A stretch of DNA of 64,000 nucleotides from an uncultured Bacteroidales bacterium (GCA_946616535.1 CAMOJA010000002.1:1-64000), one strand, 5' to 3'; positions 8,400-15,311 are shown, counted from the first letter of the stretch. The notes: generated by a model not told the origin, from the sequence alone. A program made the numbers and translations.

Positions 8400-10235
8400 T
8401 TACAAACTTTCGTAATATTTGCGTATCTTTTGTGCCATGAGAGCACGACGTTTCTCGAGGAACTCATCGTAACGGGTGTAGTCCATTTCGAAGATATCGT
8501 CCGGGATACAGTTCATCGCTAAGTTCTCACGCAGCACTTTCTCGTCGATGATAGAACCAGTCTCTGCTTTATCAGAACCGCATTGTGCAAGTGCGGCAGA
8601 GAAATAGTCCTTCGGCGCTTTCTTGCCGATAGAGATATTAACTGGCGTATCGAGATATGCGTAGTTAGCCGTTTGGTTATATTGCGTACGTTCAAAACCG
8701 TGCTCCACGAGATATTTCTTTGGGAAGATATGATGCACATCTCCGCCAAGCGTGATGAGTTCGCCAACACGGATATTCTGAGATAAGAGGCTATGGTCGG
8801 CGAAATAGATCTGCGATGCGAGGAATGCCAGGTACGTCGGATTGAGCGACGATGCGTAGGACAAGTTCTGCGGCAGAGCCACTTGCCAGAAGTTATCTGA
8901 GAGTGTCGCATCTTCGATGTTCTTCAAGGCTTGAAGGATACCCACTTCGCTGATAACCTTAAGGTCTTTGGCAAAGACGGACTCCGGAGATGTGCTATAA
9001 CGTCCTGTCAGAATAGATAGCACGTACCATTTCTGTACGATACGTTTGCGTTCTGCAACCGGAACTTCACAATCGTCTTGGCGCATCATCAGGAAGAGCG
9101 AATAAGCGAAATCAAGCGCCATGTTGGATGTGATCATCTTGGGAGATATGAATCCAGCTCCTCGGATAGTCTGCATGAACTGCTTGAAGTTATACTCGTT
9201 AATGACATTCGATACTCCTTCGTACATCTGTTTGAATGTCTGCTCTGCGATTTCCTCTTTGAACTCACGCGTCTCGAAATCACGTCCTGTGAGCAACTGT
9301 ACCAACTCCGACAGACGTGCACGTTTGATCATATGCATAAAAGCAACGCGGATGACATCATCGCAATCAGGGTCATAGACAGTCTCGTTATCATCCTTAA
9401 GCCATTCGAGTTTCTTGAGATAAGGCGTTGCAGCAAACTGCGTATCGTGGTTAGCGATATAGTCGTAGTAACTCGGCACAACCGCGAGGTGTGCAAAGTA
9501 GTCAATGACTTTACGTAACATATTACCGCCATGCTCCTCGTCTGCTGCCATCTTCGACATGACGAAGTCACCCTGCGAAAGAGCTGTGCCTTTAGAGTTG
9601 ATGCGAATGAAGATATCCGTTACAACGTCGATATCCAGTTTCTCGGAGAGTTCAATCACACCTATCTGCGTTGTCTCGATGCCTTTGAGACGACTAATAA
9701 CGGCTTGCAGTTTATCTCCATTCATTTCGGGGTTAGCCGCTATATATTGAGGAATAAAAGTCCATGAAGCGAACTTCGTATCGAATACTTCCGCTATATC
9801 AGGAATCCAGTTCTTACTCTTGAGATGAGCAGGAGTCTGTACGGCAAAGATCTCTGCTTCCTCGTTGCCTTGCTCATACTCAAGTGCAGCAAACGGATTG
9901 AAAGCAATCTTTACACGGGTCTCTTGGAAGTCGCTATTGAAGATCTTGCGTGCAGCAATGGCAGTCATCATCGCCGTGATACGTTGCTGACCATCAATCA
10001 CTACTTTCTTTCCGGAAGAGAGTGTGCCATCTTTTAACTTCACATTGGGGTTCTTCCAAAGAATAATGTATCCCGTCGGAAAACCTTTGTACAGTGAGTC
10101 CATCAGATCACGAACTTGTGCGTTCTTCCACACAAAGGGGCGCTGTATCTCAGGAATTGCAATATCGTTCGCCTCAATCAGTCCCAGCAATCCCTTGATA
10201 GACATTGATGTGTTTGTAAACTTTTCTCCTTCCAT
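8400..10235 (-). CDS. DUF262/HNH (GmrSD-like) restriction protein
   Basis: 611 residues. The N-terminal DUF262 domain is ParB-like, with I-P-x-I-Q-R-P-F-V-W near residue 28 and the hallmark D-G-Q-Q-R near 82. The C-terminal part has an HNH-type motif, G-G-D-V-H-H-I-F-P-K-K-Y near 497, followed by N-x-A-N-Y and P-V-N-I-S, as in DUF1524-type nucleases. GmrS/GmrD-like proteins use a DUF262 nucleotide-hydrolysing domain to drive an HNH nuclease against modified phage DNA; here the halves are one chain. First gene of the operon, about 45 nt from the predicted transcription start. Being co-transcribed with type I genes suggests layered defence: one system for unmodified, one for modified DNA (inference). 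Confidence 0.85.
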   Translation of the reverse strand: MEGEKFTNTSMSIKGLLGLIEANDIAIPEIQRPFVWKNAQVRDLMDSLYKGFPTGYIILWKNPNVKLKDGTLSSGKKVVIDGQQRITAMMTAIAARKIFNSDFQETRVKIAFNPFAALEYEQGNEEAEIFAVQTPAHLKSKNWIPDIAEVFDTKFASWTFIPQYIAANPEMNGDKLQAVISRLKGIETTQIGVIELSEKLDIDVVTDIFIRINSKGTALSQGDFVMSKMAADEEHGGNMLRKVIDYFAHLAVVPSYYDYIANHDTQFAATPYLKKLEWLKDDNETVYDPDCDDVIRVAFMHMIKRARLSELVQLLTGRDFETREFKEEIAEQTFKQMYEGVSNVINEYNFKQFMQTIRGAGFISPKMITSNMALDFAYSLFLMMRQDDCEVPVAERKRIVQKWYVLSILTGRYSTSPESVFAKDLKVISEVGILQALKNIEDATLSDNFWQVALPQNLSYASSLNPTYLAFLASQIYFADHSLLSQNIRVGELITLGGDVHHIFPKKYLVEHGFERTQYNQTANYAYLDTPVNISIGKKAPKDYFSAALAQCGSDKAETGSIIDEKVLRENLAMNCIPDDIFEMDYTRYDEFLEKRRALMAQKIRKYYESL

Positions 10236-10286
10236 ATCTCAGTATTACTTTTCTCGTTTCTTTTGCTTTGCGCACATTTTGCGCCG

Positions 10287-10318
10287 CAAAGGTACTACTT
10301 TTTTCTGACATATGCAAA
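10287..10318 (-). promoter_or_regulatory. Promoter of the restriction operon
   Basis: On the minus strand TTTG (10315-10318), 20-bp spacer, TACCTTTG (10287-10294): a consensus Bacteroidetes housekeeping promoter 52 bp before the first gene. Confidence 0.85.
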
Positions 10319-10341
10319 CAAAATTTTTATTTTGTGTGCAT

Positions 10342-10428
10342 TTAGATGCATAACAGCACCGCTGCGATGCAGAACATTCCGACAATTCCGATGGTATCCA
10401 TCACCAAACTCAAAACATTCTCTTTCAT
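10342..10428 (-). CDS. 28-residue single-span membrane peptide
   Basis: An ATG at 10428 opens 28 codons ending in TAA at 10342. The product starts M-K-E-N-V-L-S-L-V-M-D-T and continues as one uninterrupted hydrophobic helix rich in I, V, G, A and C. A possible -7 box TACTTTTG lies at 10481-10488, giving a 5' UTR of about 50 nt; a -33 box is not clear. It is isolated between the fusion-gene terminator and the restriction promoter. Small hydrophobic proteins of this kind can be toxins, complex subunits or membrane regulators; no family assigned. Confidence 0.5.
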   Translation of the reverse strand: MKENVLSLVMDTIGIVGMFCIAAVLLCI

Positions 10429-10521
10429 AATCGTACTAATTTTTTGACGTTAAACAACCTTGTTTTTTCAAATACGACGACAAAAGTACTACCTCAAAAA
10501 GACACTACACGTCCGAAGCTT

Positions 10522-10587
10522 TGAAAAAATGCAAAAAATCTTCATTTTTTCCTCGTAACACACAAAAAAGACGAGCCGGAGCCCGTC
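10522..10587 (-). terminator. Intrinsic terminator of the nucleotidyltransferase-phosphoesterase gene
   Basis: Minus-strand hairpin at 10570-10587 (arms GACGGGC/GCTCGTC, one G-U pair) followed by six U. A second inverted repeat, GAAAAAATG/CATTTTTTC, lies just downstream at 10522-10550. Confidence 0.8.
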
Positions 10588-10685
10588 TGGAGGGAACTAT
10601 CCGGAAATACCGGATGGTTGCTATATAATGGTAATGCACCGTTTCGGATCAAAGCCGTTGTTTTGCGGCTCGCCGTGGGAGAGAT
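10570..10685. repeat. 116-bp direct repeat, copy 1 (3' end of the fusion gene)
   Basis: Matches 12810-12925 with 5 differences, all in the 5'-most 50 bp (the non-coding part). The 65 bp covering the last 21 codons and stop are identical. It includes the terminator hairpin and a second stem at 10599-10615 (ATCCGG, loop AAATA, CCGGAT). Confidence 0.95.
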
Positions 10686-12108
10686 AGCCGAATTGGTTGG
10701 AGAGGATTTGCGTGTTGCCGATCTGGGCATCTATATTGCGATGCGAGTGCCCGTAAATCCAATAATCTATACCCGAATCGGCGATATAGTTACCCAACTC
10801 CACCGTAAAAGCCCCATTGATAGTGCTTCCTTTGAACTCGGGCGCAGTACATAATTGTGTCGGCACATGGTGGGTGAGTACAATCTTTGTCTTTGCGCAA
10901 CTATCTGCTACGGCTTGTTTGATAAAAGCCAGACAACGATCATGTTCGGCATTGAAATTCTGTGCATTGAGGCGGTGACCTTCATATTTGATGCGGTAGA
11001 AATCACTCACTCCGCGCTCTACCAGATATTCGTTTTCCGGTTCGATCTTTGACCAAAGCGTGGAGACGATGATATCCACATCCGGCAGATGTAAGACTTT
11101 ATTGTAGTATGCTTTTACGTTTGGGCGGATGTCCAGACAATAGTTATCCGGCATAGTCGCCAAATCGTAATAGCCGTAGAAATCATGGTTGCCGAGGCAC
11201 ACGATGACTTGCTTGTAATGGCGTGAAGCCCAATCCCAGAAATCGTACGCCTTATAGGTCTCGCGTCCGGAATCGGGCAGGTCCAAGTACGCCGTATCAC
11301 CGGCAATAAGCAGTATATCACCTGTCACTTCCAACGGATGAGCCGCCAACCATGCGCGGTTGTCAGGAAACTCCAGATGCAGGTCACTCACAAATTGGAT
11401 CTTCAAACCTGGTTCCGGCTTATAAAGAGCAATGTCGCACATTATTTGTATAAGCATGTCGGTGCGTTCAATCTCGTCCGCAGAGATGGCGCATTCAATC
11501 TCTTCATTGAAATTGGGACGCCGTAACATGGTCTCAAACTGCTCCGACAAATACTGCTGCACGTCTATTTCAGCAGCACGAAAACGCGTCATAAAGTCCG
11601 TGCAATAATTGAGCACATAGATGATATCCTCAAAGTCTTTTGCTCCTCGCCAATCGTTTCCACCTCGTGATAGCAAAGCCTCTATTTTTGTGGCGATATA
11701 ATAAGGCGCACTAAGACGATAAATCGTCTGTCCGGACGGGAGTTTGTATAACTCGCGATGCTCAAATCCCGGTCGATACCATCGGTTGCCGAAACTTAGG
11801 CTCTTTTCTTCGTAAGACATTACGTCCACCAGTTCGCCATTATATACCCATCGGCAAATAACAGGAGGTTCAGACTCCGTATCGTTCTGAAAATGTAGTT
11901 CGCGTAACTGTTCTTCGAAAGCGGCATGCTCGGCATAGTTAGCCGAGTTTACCACACAGTCTACGTCCGTAGTGGGTCTGGGTTCCAATGCCGCAGGATC
12001 AGTGGCGTACGACCCTGCTAATGCTCCACCAACGTACACAAGTCGTTCGTTTAGACTCTGCATGCCTTCTGCAATCTCCTGCAAACGTTCGTTATTGGTT
12101 TTCGACAT
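10621..12108 (-). CDS. Nucleotidyltransferase-metallophosphoesterase fusion
   Basis: 495 residues with two enzyme halves. Residues 1 to about 230 are a polymerase-beta-like nucleotidyltransferase of the AbiEii/DUF6036 kind: G-G at 27-28 and T-D-V-D at 47-50, then A-T-K-I-E-A-L-L-x-R and D-x-E-D-I near 160-180. Residues about 232-495 are a calcineurin-like phosphoesterase: S-D-L-H-L near 238, A-G-D-T near 268, G-N-H-D near 305, T-H-H-V near 417 and G-H-S-H near 453, so all metal ligands are present. The start overlaps the upstream regulator by 17 bp. The first half could modify tRNA, protein or nucleotide; the second could remove the product. That pairing is inference. Flanked by direct repeats of its own 3' end. 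Confidence 0.85.
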   Translation of the reverse strand: MSKTNNERLQEIAEGMQSLNERLVYVGGALAGSYATDPAALEPRPTTDVDCVVNSANYAEHAAFEEQLRELHFQNDTESEPPVICRWVYNGELVDVMSYEEKSLSFGNRWYRPGFEHRELYKLPSGQTIYRLSAPYYIATKIEALLSRGGNDWRGAKDFEDIIYVLNYCTDFMTRFRAAEIDVQQYLSEQFETMLRRPNFNEEIECAISADEIERTDMLIQIMCDIALYKPEPGLKIQFVSDLHLEFPDNRAWLAAHPLEVTGDILLIAGDTAYLDLPDSGRETYKAYDFWDWASRHYKQVIVCLGNHDFYGYYDLATMPDNYCLDIRPNVKAYYNKVLHLPDVDIIVSTLWSKIEPENEYLVERGVSDFYRIKYEGHRLNAQNFNAEHDRCLAFIKQAVADSCAKTKIVLTHHVPTQLCTAPEFKGSTINGAFTVELGNYIADSGIDYWIYGHSHRNIDAQIGNTQILSNQFGYLSHGEPQNNGFDPKRCITII

Positions 12109-12607
12109 AGTTCCGGATGTGTTTATTCAGTTCTGCAATGGCAATCTCTTTCTCGCGCGAACGTCCCATGCGAAGCGTGTCGGCGATGACCAGCAGTTGG
12201 TATAACTCCTCGTCGCGCAAAGCTGCTTCCGGCACAGAAGGGTAGAGAGGAGTAATCTGTTGTCCGCGAGCATTACCTTTGATATAACGCCATACAAATT
12301 GCTCGGAAGAGTCGGTTACTTGTTCTTTTAATGGCGAGGCGCTTATATATGCTGGTATGCCACGGATGACTCGACCTGTCTCTGCTGGAAAGACATAAGC
12401 CAGACCGTGAATCATAAACTCCTGCAACGCCAGCGTGTTCACGCGTTTCTTGTTGCGATCTACCAATTGTGCCTTTTTGCTACGTTCCAGACTTTCACTC
12501 ACACTTGAAGCACTCATGCCGAGTTCTTCCGCAAGTTTCCGCAAAGAAAGTTCACGCCCTTTTGACGTCAATTTCTTTAAAAGTATTACTAAATCTTGCT
12601 CCTTCAT
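12092..12607 (-). CDS. Winged-helix regulator, probable antitoxin-like partner
   Basis: 171 residues. An HTH is visible at about residues 20-45 (S-L-R-K-L-A-E-E-L-G-M-S-A-S-S-V-S). The rest resembles small regulator proteins found next to nucleotidyltransferase genes. It overlaps the downstream fusion gene by 17 bp, as in regulator/toxin pairs of the AbiEi/AbiEii type. A 26-bp near-palindrome just after its promoter is a natural operator for autorepression. It differs from classical AbiEi in length and I cannot confirm homology by eye. Confidence 0.75.
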   Translation of the reverse strand: MKEQDLVILLKKLTSKGRELSLRKLAEELGMSASSVSESLERSKKAQLVDRNKKRVNTLALQEFMIHGLAYVFPAETGRVIRGIPAYISASPLKEQVTDSSEQFVWRYIKGNARGQQITPLYPSVPEAALRDEELYQLLVIADTLRMGRSREKEIAIAELNKHIRNYVENQ

Positions 12608-12683
12608 AGCCGCTTAAAATTAAGGATTTTTGACTAATAGATCTTTAGGTTACACCTGATTATTGCTTGTCTTAAACACTTAA

Positions 12684-12709
12684 TGTTCGTCGTTCGCGAA
12701 CAGCGAACA
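12684..12709. promoter_or_regulatory. 26-bp inverted repeat, likely operator of the regulator/fusion operon
   Basis: Outer arms TGTTCG and CGAACA enclose the palindrome GTTCGCGAAC; only two symmetric pairs fail to match. It contains four GTTCG half-sites and lies 13 bp downstream of the -7 box, over the start of the transcript. Confidence 0.7.
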
Positions 12710-12721
12710 CTGAATTCGGTG

Positions 12722-12752
12722 CAAAGGTACTGCTTTTTTTTGATATATGCAA
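12722..12752 (-). promoter_or_regulatory. Promoter of the regulator/fusion operon
   Basis: Minus strand TTG (12750-12752), 20 bp, TACCTTTG (12722-12729). Confidence 0.82.
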
Positions 12753-12809
12753 GAAAAATCAGAGATTTTTAGTTGAAAGTATATAGTTTAAGGCTTAAAG
12801 ACAGAAAAT

Positions 12810-12925
12810 GACGAGCCGGAGCCCGTCTGGGGGGAACTGTTCGGAAATGCCGAATGGTTGCTATATAATGGTAATGCACCGTTTCGGATCAAAGCCGTTG
12901 TTTTGCGGCTCGCCGTGGGAGAGAT
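12810..12925. repeat. 116-bp direct repeat, copy 2 (orphan 3' end)
   Basis: Carries the last 21 codons and stop of a fusion-gene-like reading frame on the minus strand, plus its 3' hairpins, but no gene body: the in-frame sequence beyond 12925 is A+T-rich and not similar. Relative to copy 1 the second hairpin keeps its fold through a C-G to T-A exchange (12841/12853). The region from 12926 to 13016 has no gene I can support. Confidence 0.95.
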
Positions 12926-13016
12926 TGCATACATATATGTGAACATCAATATTTTTCAAGTTTATATAATTCAGTCTGATTTTGATAAATATAATCACAA
13001 AAAGCATGGATTTTGT

Positions 13017-13067
13017 GGATTGTATTCCAAAAAATAATATAAATTTTCGGATTATACTCCAAAAAAT
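13017..13067. repeat. Pair of 19-bp direct repeats upstream of the carbonic anhydrase promoter
   Basis: GGATTNTANTCCAAAAAAT occurs at 13017-13035 and 13049-13067, 32 bp (about three helical turns) apart; the second touches the -33 box. The GGA...TCC core is itself roughly symmetric, which fits a bound activator. Confidence 0.6.
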
Positions 13068-13098
13068 TTGCACAATTCATAAAAAAGTTGTACCTTTG
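13067..13098 (+). promoter_or_regulatory. Promoter of the carbonic anhydrase/ybaK operon
   Basis: TTTG (13067-13070), 20 bp, TACCTTTG (13091-13098). It leaves a leader of about 250 nt before the gene. Confidence 0.85.
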
Positions 13099-13155
13099 CG
13101 CCAAATGGCGCAGATAAACGAACTAACCCACTAACCACCATGCCCTGTCCTCGTC

Positions 13156-13249
13156 GGAAGTGGCTTGCAACATGTTGAGAAACCTCGTTCCTCAAGGGAG
13201 TTGCCGCACTTCCTCCTCTCCCCAAAAATTAAAATTGTTTGGGGACCCC
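13156..13249 (+). ncRNA. Structured 5' leader, copy A of a shared fold
   Basis: Three nested stems: GGAAGTG/CACTTCC (13156-13162 with 13207-13213), GCAAC/GTTGC (13167-13171 with 13200-13204), TTGAG/CTCAA (13175-13179 with 13191-13195), with an 11-nt loop. Then a hairpin CCCCAAA/TTTGGGG (13220-13226 with 13238-13244) and ACCCC. The same architecture with different stems occurs at 34545-34639 before susC. Possible cis-regulatory RNA; ligand unknown. Confidence 0.6.
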
Positions 13250-13251
13250 GA

Positions 13252-13305
13252 ATGAAATTAGACGAGCACATGGAACCAAACTCCCTGCCTGCTTGCGAGG
13301 AATAG
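13252..13305 (+). CDS. Possible 17-residue leader peptide
   Basis: An ATG directly after the leader hairpin opens 17 codons (M-K-L-D-E-H-M-E-P...) ending in TAG. It lies between the structured leader and the carbonic anhydrase start. Weak evidence: no clear ribosome site and no known match. Confidence 0.2.
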   Translation: MKLDEHMEPNSLPACEE

Positions 13306-13321
13306 ATTGGCAGAAATGTGC

Positions 13322-13338
13322 GGGCAATTAAATTGCCC
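13322..13338 (+). promoter_or_regulatory. Perfect 17-nt palindrome just before the carbonic anhydrase start
   Basis: GGGCAATTAAATTGCCC: 8-bp arms around a single A, 16 nt upstream of the ATG at 13355. As RNA it would need a larger loop, so a DNA operator is equally likely. Confidence 0.55.
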
Positions 13339-13354
13339 TGAAAAAAGAACTGAT

Positions 13355-13897
13355 ATGATTGACCAGATTATTGATTACAACCGCTCATTTGTAGAGCGGA
13401 AAGGCTACGAGCCGTTCATTACCGACAAGTATCCCGACAAGAAACTGGCTGTCCTGACCTGCATGGACACGCGTCTTACGGAGTTGCTGCCAGCTGCTCT
13501 CGGACTCAAGAACGGCGATGCGAAGATTATCAAGAACGCCGGCGGACTGATTCTCTCGCCGTTTGACTCGGCGATGCGCAGTCTCATAGTAGCGATTTAC
13601 GAACTGGGCGTAGAGGAGGTTATGGTAGTGGCGCACTCTCAATGCGGTGCGTGTCACATGAGTTACAGTCATTTCCACCATGTCATGAAAGCGCGCGGCA
13701 TAAAAGACGAGACACTTGATGTGATTCGTGAGTGCGGCATTGACCTCAACCACTGGCTCGAAGGTTTTCGCGACACGGAGACTTCCGTTCGCAAGACCGT
13801 CAAAACTATTCAAACGCATCCGCTCATACCGAAAGATGTCACCGTCCGCGGTTTTATCATCGACTCCGTTACCGGCGCATTGGAAGAGATTAACTAA
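13355..13897 (+). CDS. Beta-class carbonic anhydrase
   Basis: 180 residues from the ATG at 13355; the earlier in-frame start at 13307 would run through the palindrome and is less likely. Interconverts CO2 and bicarbonate in the cytoplasm. Zinc and catalytic pattern of beta carbonic anhydrases: C36-x-D38-x-R40 (C-M-D-T-R) and H94-x-x-C97 (H-S-Q-C-G-A-C). Length and the G-L-x-x-G-D-A-x-I-I-x-N-A-G-G segment fit the short type found in Bacillus and Bacteroidetes. The stop overlaps the ybaK start (TAATG), so the two are coupled. Confidence 0.92.
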   Translation: MIDQIIDYNRSFVERKGYEPFITDKYPDKKLAVLTCMDTRLTELLPAALGLKNGDAKIIKNAGGLILSPFDSAMRSLIVAIYELGVEEVMVVAHSQCGACHMSYSHFHHVMKARGIKDETLDVIRECGIDLNHWLEGFRDTETSVRKTVKTIQTHPLIPKDVTVRGFIIDSVTGALEEIN

Positions 13898-14376
13898 TGG
13901 CTCAGAAGATACAGAAAACGAATGTGTGTCGATTGCTCGATGCGGCAGGGATCGCGTATGAACTGATTGAATATGCGGTGGATGAGTCTGACTTGAGTGC
14001 TACGCATGTGGCGGAACAGTTAGGCGAAGATGTGGATGCCGTGTTCAAGACTATCGTGCTGGAAGGCGACAAGGTTAAGCATTTTGTCTGTGTCGTGCCC
14101 GGAGCATGTGAGGTGGACTTGAAGAAAGCGGCTCGTGCCAGCGGCAATAAGTCCTGCAAACCGATTCCGCAGAAGGAACTGCTACCGCTCACCGGTTATA
14201 TCCGTGGCGGTTGTTGTCCGATAGGCATGAAGAAACCTTTTCCGTCGTACATCGACGAGACGTGTCTGCTGCATGAGAAGATATATGTCTCTGCCGGACA
14301 GCGTGGTATGCAACTCCGCCTCGCGCCGCAAGACCTGATAAACTATGTACCATTAGAAGTAAGCGATTTGATTTGA
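13897..14376 (+). CDS. ybaK: Cys-tRNA(Pro)/Cys-tRNA deacylase
   Basis: 159 residues, full length for YbaK/EbsC. It hydrolyses Cys-tRNA(Pro) formed in error by prolyl-tRNA synthetase. Signature features: K-T-I-V-L-E near residue 50, a lysine in the segment A-A-R-A-S-G-N-K, and G-Y-I-R-G-G-C-C-P-I-G near 103, the glycine-rich active-site loop. Coupled to the carbonic anhydrase gene by a 1-base overlap. Confidence 0.92.
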   Translation: MAQKIQKTNVCRLLDAAGIAYELIEYAVDESDLSATHVAEQLGEDVDAVFKTIVLEGDKVKHFVCVVPGACEVDLKKAARASGNKSCKPIPQKELLPLTGYIRGGCCPIGMKKPFPSYIDETCLLHEKIYVSAGQRGMQLRLAPQDLINYVPLEVSDLI

Positions 14377-14385
14377 AATGACTAG

Positions 14386-14514
14386 ATGCTACTAATCCGT
14401 GAAATAATAGCAGGTAAGAAATGCGTCATTTACGCAGACGAGCAACCGCAAGTCACTCCGCATCTCCGCCTCGCACGTGCCTTTGCTTGGTGTGTCAATT
14501 CGCTAACAAAATGA
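14386..14514 (+). CDS. Small 42-residue ORF
   Basis: ATG at 14386 to TGA at 14514, encoding M-L-L-I-R-E-I-I-A-G-K-K-C-V-I-Y-A-D-E-Q... with balanced composition and no low-complexity sequence. Its stop overlaps an ATG (ATGA) that starts the truncated hydrolase fragment. The coupling suggests it was once a real gene preceding that hydrolase. No family recognised. Confidence 0.35.
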   Translation: MLLIREIIAGKKCVIYADEQPQVTPHLRLARAFAWCVNSLTK

Positions 14515-14557
14515 AAAAGATACTGTTCTTACATGGCTTTTATGCAAGCGGGCAGAT
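14511..14557 (+). pseudogene. Truncated N-terminus of an alpha/beta-hydrolase-like gene
   Basis: The first 15 codons read M-K-K-I-L-F-L-H-G-F-Y-A-S-G-Q, the typical first strand and oxyanion turn (L-H-G-F) of small alpha/beta hydrolases/esterases. After that the frame runs into A+T-rich sequence and a terminator without any hydrolase features. I read it as a remnant whose body was deleted. Confidence 0.45.
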
Positions 14558-14606
14558 CTTTTTCACATTAGCAAGAAAAATCTTCATTTTGCGATTAATT
14601 CCCAAC

Positions 14607-14642
14607 AAAAAAGACACAACCTTTTTGGATTGTGCCTTTTTT
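14607..14642. terminator. Bidirectional intrinsic terminator
   Basis: Hairpin at 14613-14636 (GACACAACC and GGATTGTGCC arms, loop TTTTT) with six A on one side and six T on the other. It serves the minus-strand gene ending at 14657 and the plus-strand remnant. Confidence 0.78.
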
Positions 14643-14690
14643 ATTGCGAGAAAGGGTCAGCTCTCCGGAGTGGGTTCGTCTTTGTAGACA
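14642..14690. repeat. 49-bp direct repeat, copy 1 (3' end of the membrane-protein gene)
   Basis: Matches 15263-15311 with 4 differences. It covers the last 10 codons, the stop and 15 bp beyond. Confidence 0.85.
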
Positions 14691-15244
14691 TCGAGCATCC
14701 AGACCATGCTGGACGGTTTAGGCAGACCGAGGAGGTTATGGAAGTTCTGCAGATAGTAGTGTACCTTATCGTTCCAATCGCCCTCCAGAACGAGTCGTTC
14801 GCCCGTCTTGAGCAGGATGATATCCATCGGGATATTGGTGTTGTTCTGGATGTAACTGTTCCATGTCTTCACATCGTCGCCCTTGAAGCGCAGGGAGCGG
14901 TTTCTATCCTTGTAGAAGAACTGCTGTGCCTCTTCATCCCAACCAAACTGCTTATCAGGCATCAAGATATATTTGATCCCCGCACGGTTCTTATAATATA
15001 CGAAAAACAAGGTAACGAAGAGCATGAAAAGGAACGCGATGCCTAATATCACATAGAGCAACAGATCGCTGGAACTGTCTCCCGCCTCTGCGTTTTGGTT
15101 ACGCATGTGGAGAAACAGAAAGACGAAAATGCCCATGCAGATAATGCCCAGAAAAGGTGCGATCTTATAGAACATAAGTGCCTGATCGGCTTCTTTCTTG
15201 ATCTGCTCCGCACTCTTCGTGCAGGTAAAAGTAATCGATTTCAT
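14657..15244 (-). CDS. Two-span membrane protein of unknown function
   Basis: 195 residues. Two hydrophobic helices at about 28-46 and 62-83, then a soluble C-terminal domain of about 110 residues with alternating strands (I-L-M-P-D-K-Q-F, D-I-I-L-L-K-T-G-E-R-L-V-L-E-G-D-W). This resembles YcxB-like or PH-like membrane proteins, but I cannot assign a family. Followed by a good terminator. A copy of its own 3' end lies in its 5' untranslated region. Confidence 0.75.
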   Translation of the reverse strand: MKSITFTCTKSAEQIKKEADQALMFYKIAPFLGIICMGIFVFLFLHMRNQNAEAGDSSSDLLLYVILGIAFLFMLFVTLFFVYYKNRAGIKYILMPDKQFGWDEEAQQFFYKDRNRSLRFKGDDVKTWNSYIQNNTNIPMDIILLKTGERLVLEGDWNDKVHYYLQNFHNLLGLPKPSSMVWMLDVYKDEPTPES

Positions 15245-15262
15245 GATATAGTTGTATTTTCG

Positions 15263-15311
15263 TATTGCGATAAATGATCATCTCTCCGGAGTGGGTTCGT
15301 CTTTGTAGACA
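15263..15311. repeat. 49-bp direct repeat, copy 2 (in the 5' UTR of the same gene)
   Basis: Between the start codon (15244) and the -7 box (15321-15328), so the transcript would begin with a copy of its own tail. Confidence 0.85.

Noticed and set aside
12861..13073. 70-codon minus-strand ORF ending in the fusion-gene C-terminus
   Set aside because: Only the last 21 codons match, and they belong to the duplicated 3' end; the rest is A+T-rich intergenic sequence.
13307..13354. Earlier start for carbonic anhydrase at 13307
   Set aside because: The added 16 residues would translate through the 17-nt palindrome and show no homology; M-I-D-Q at 13355 fits the family start.
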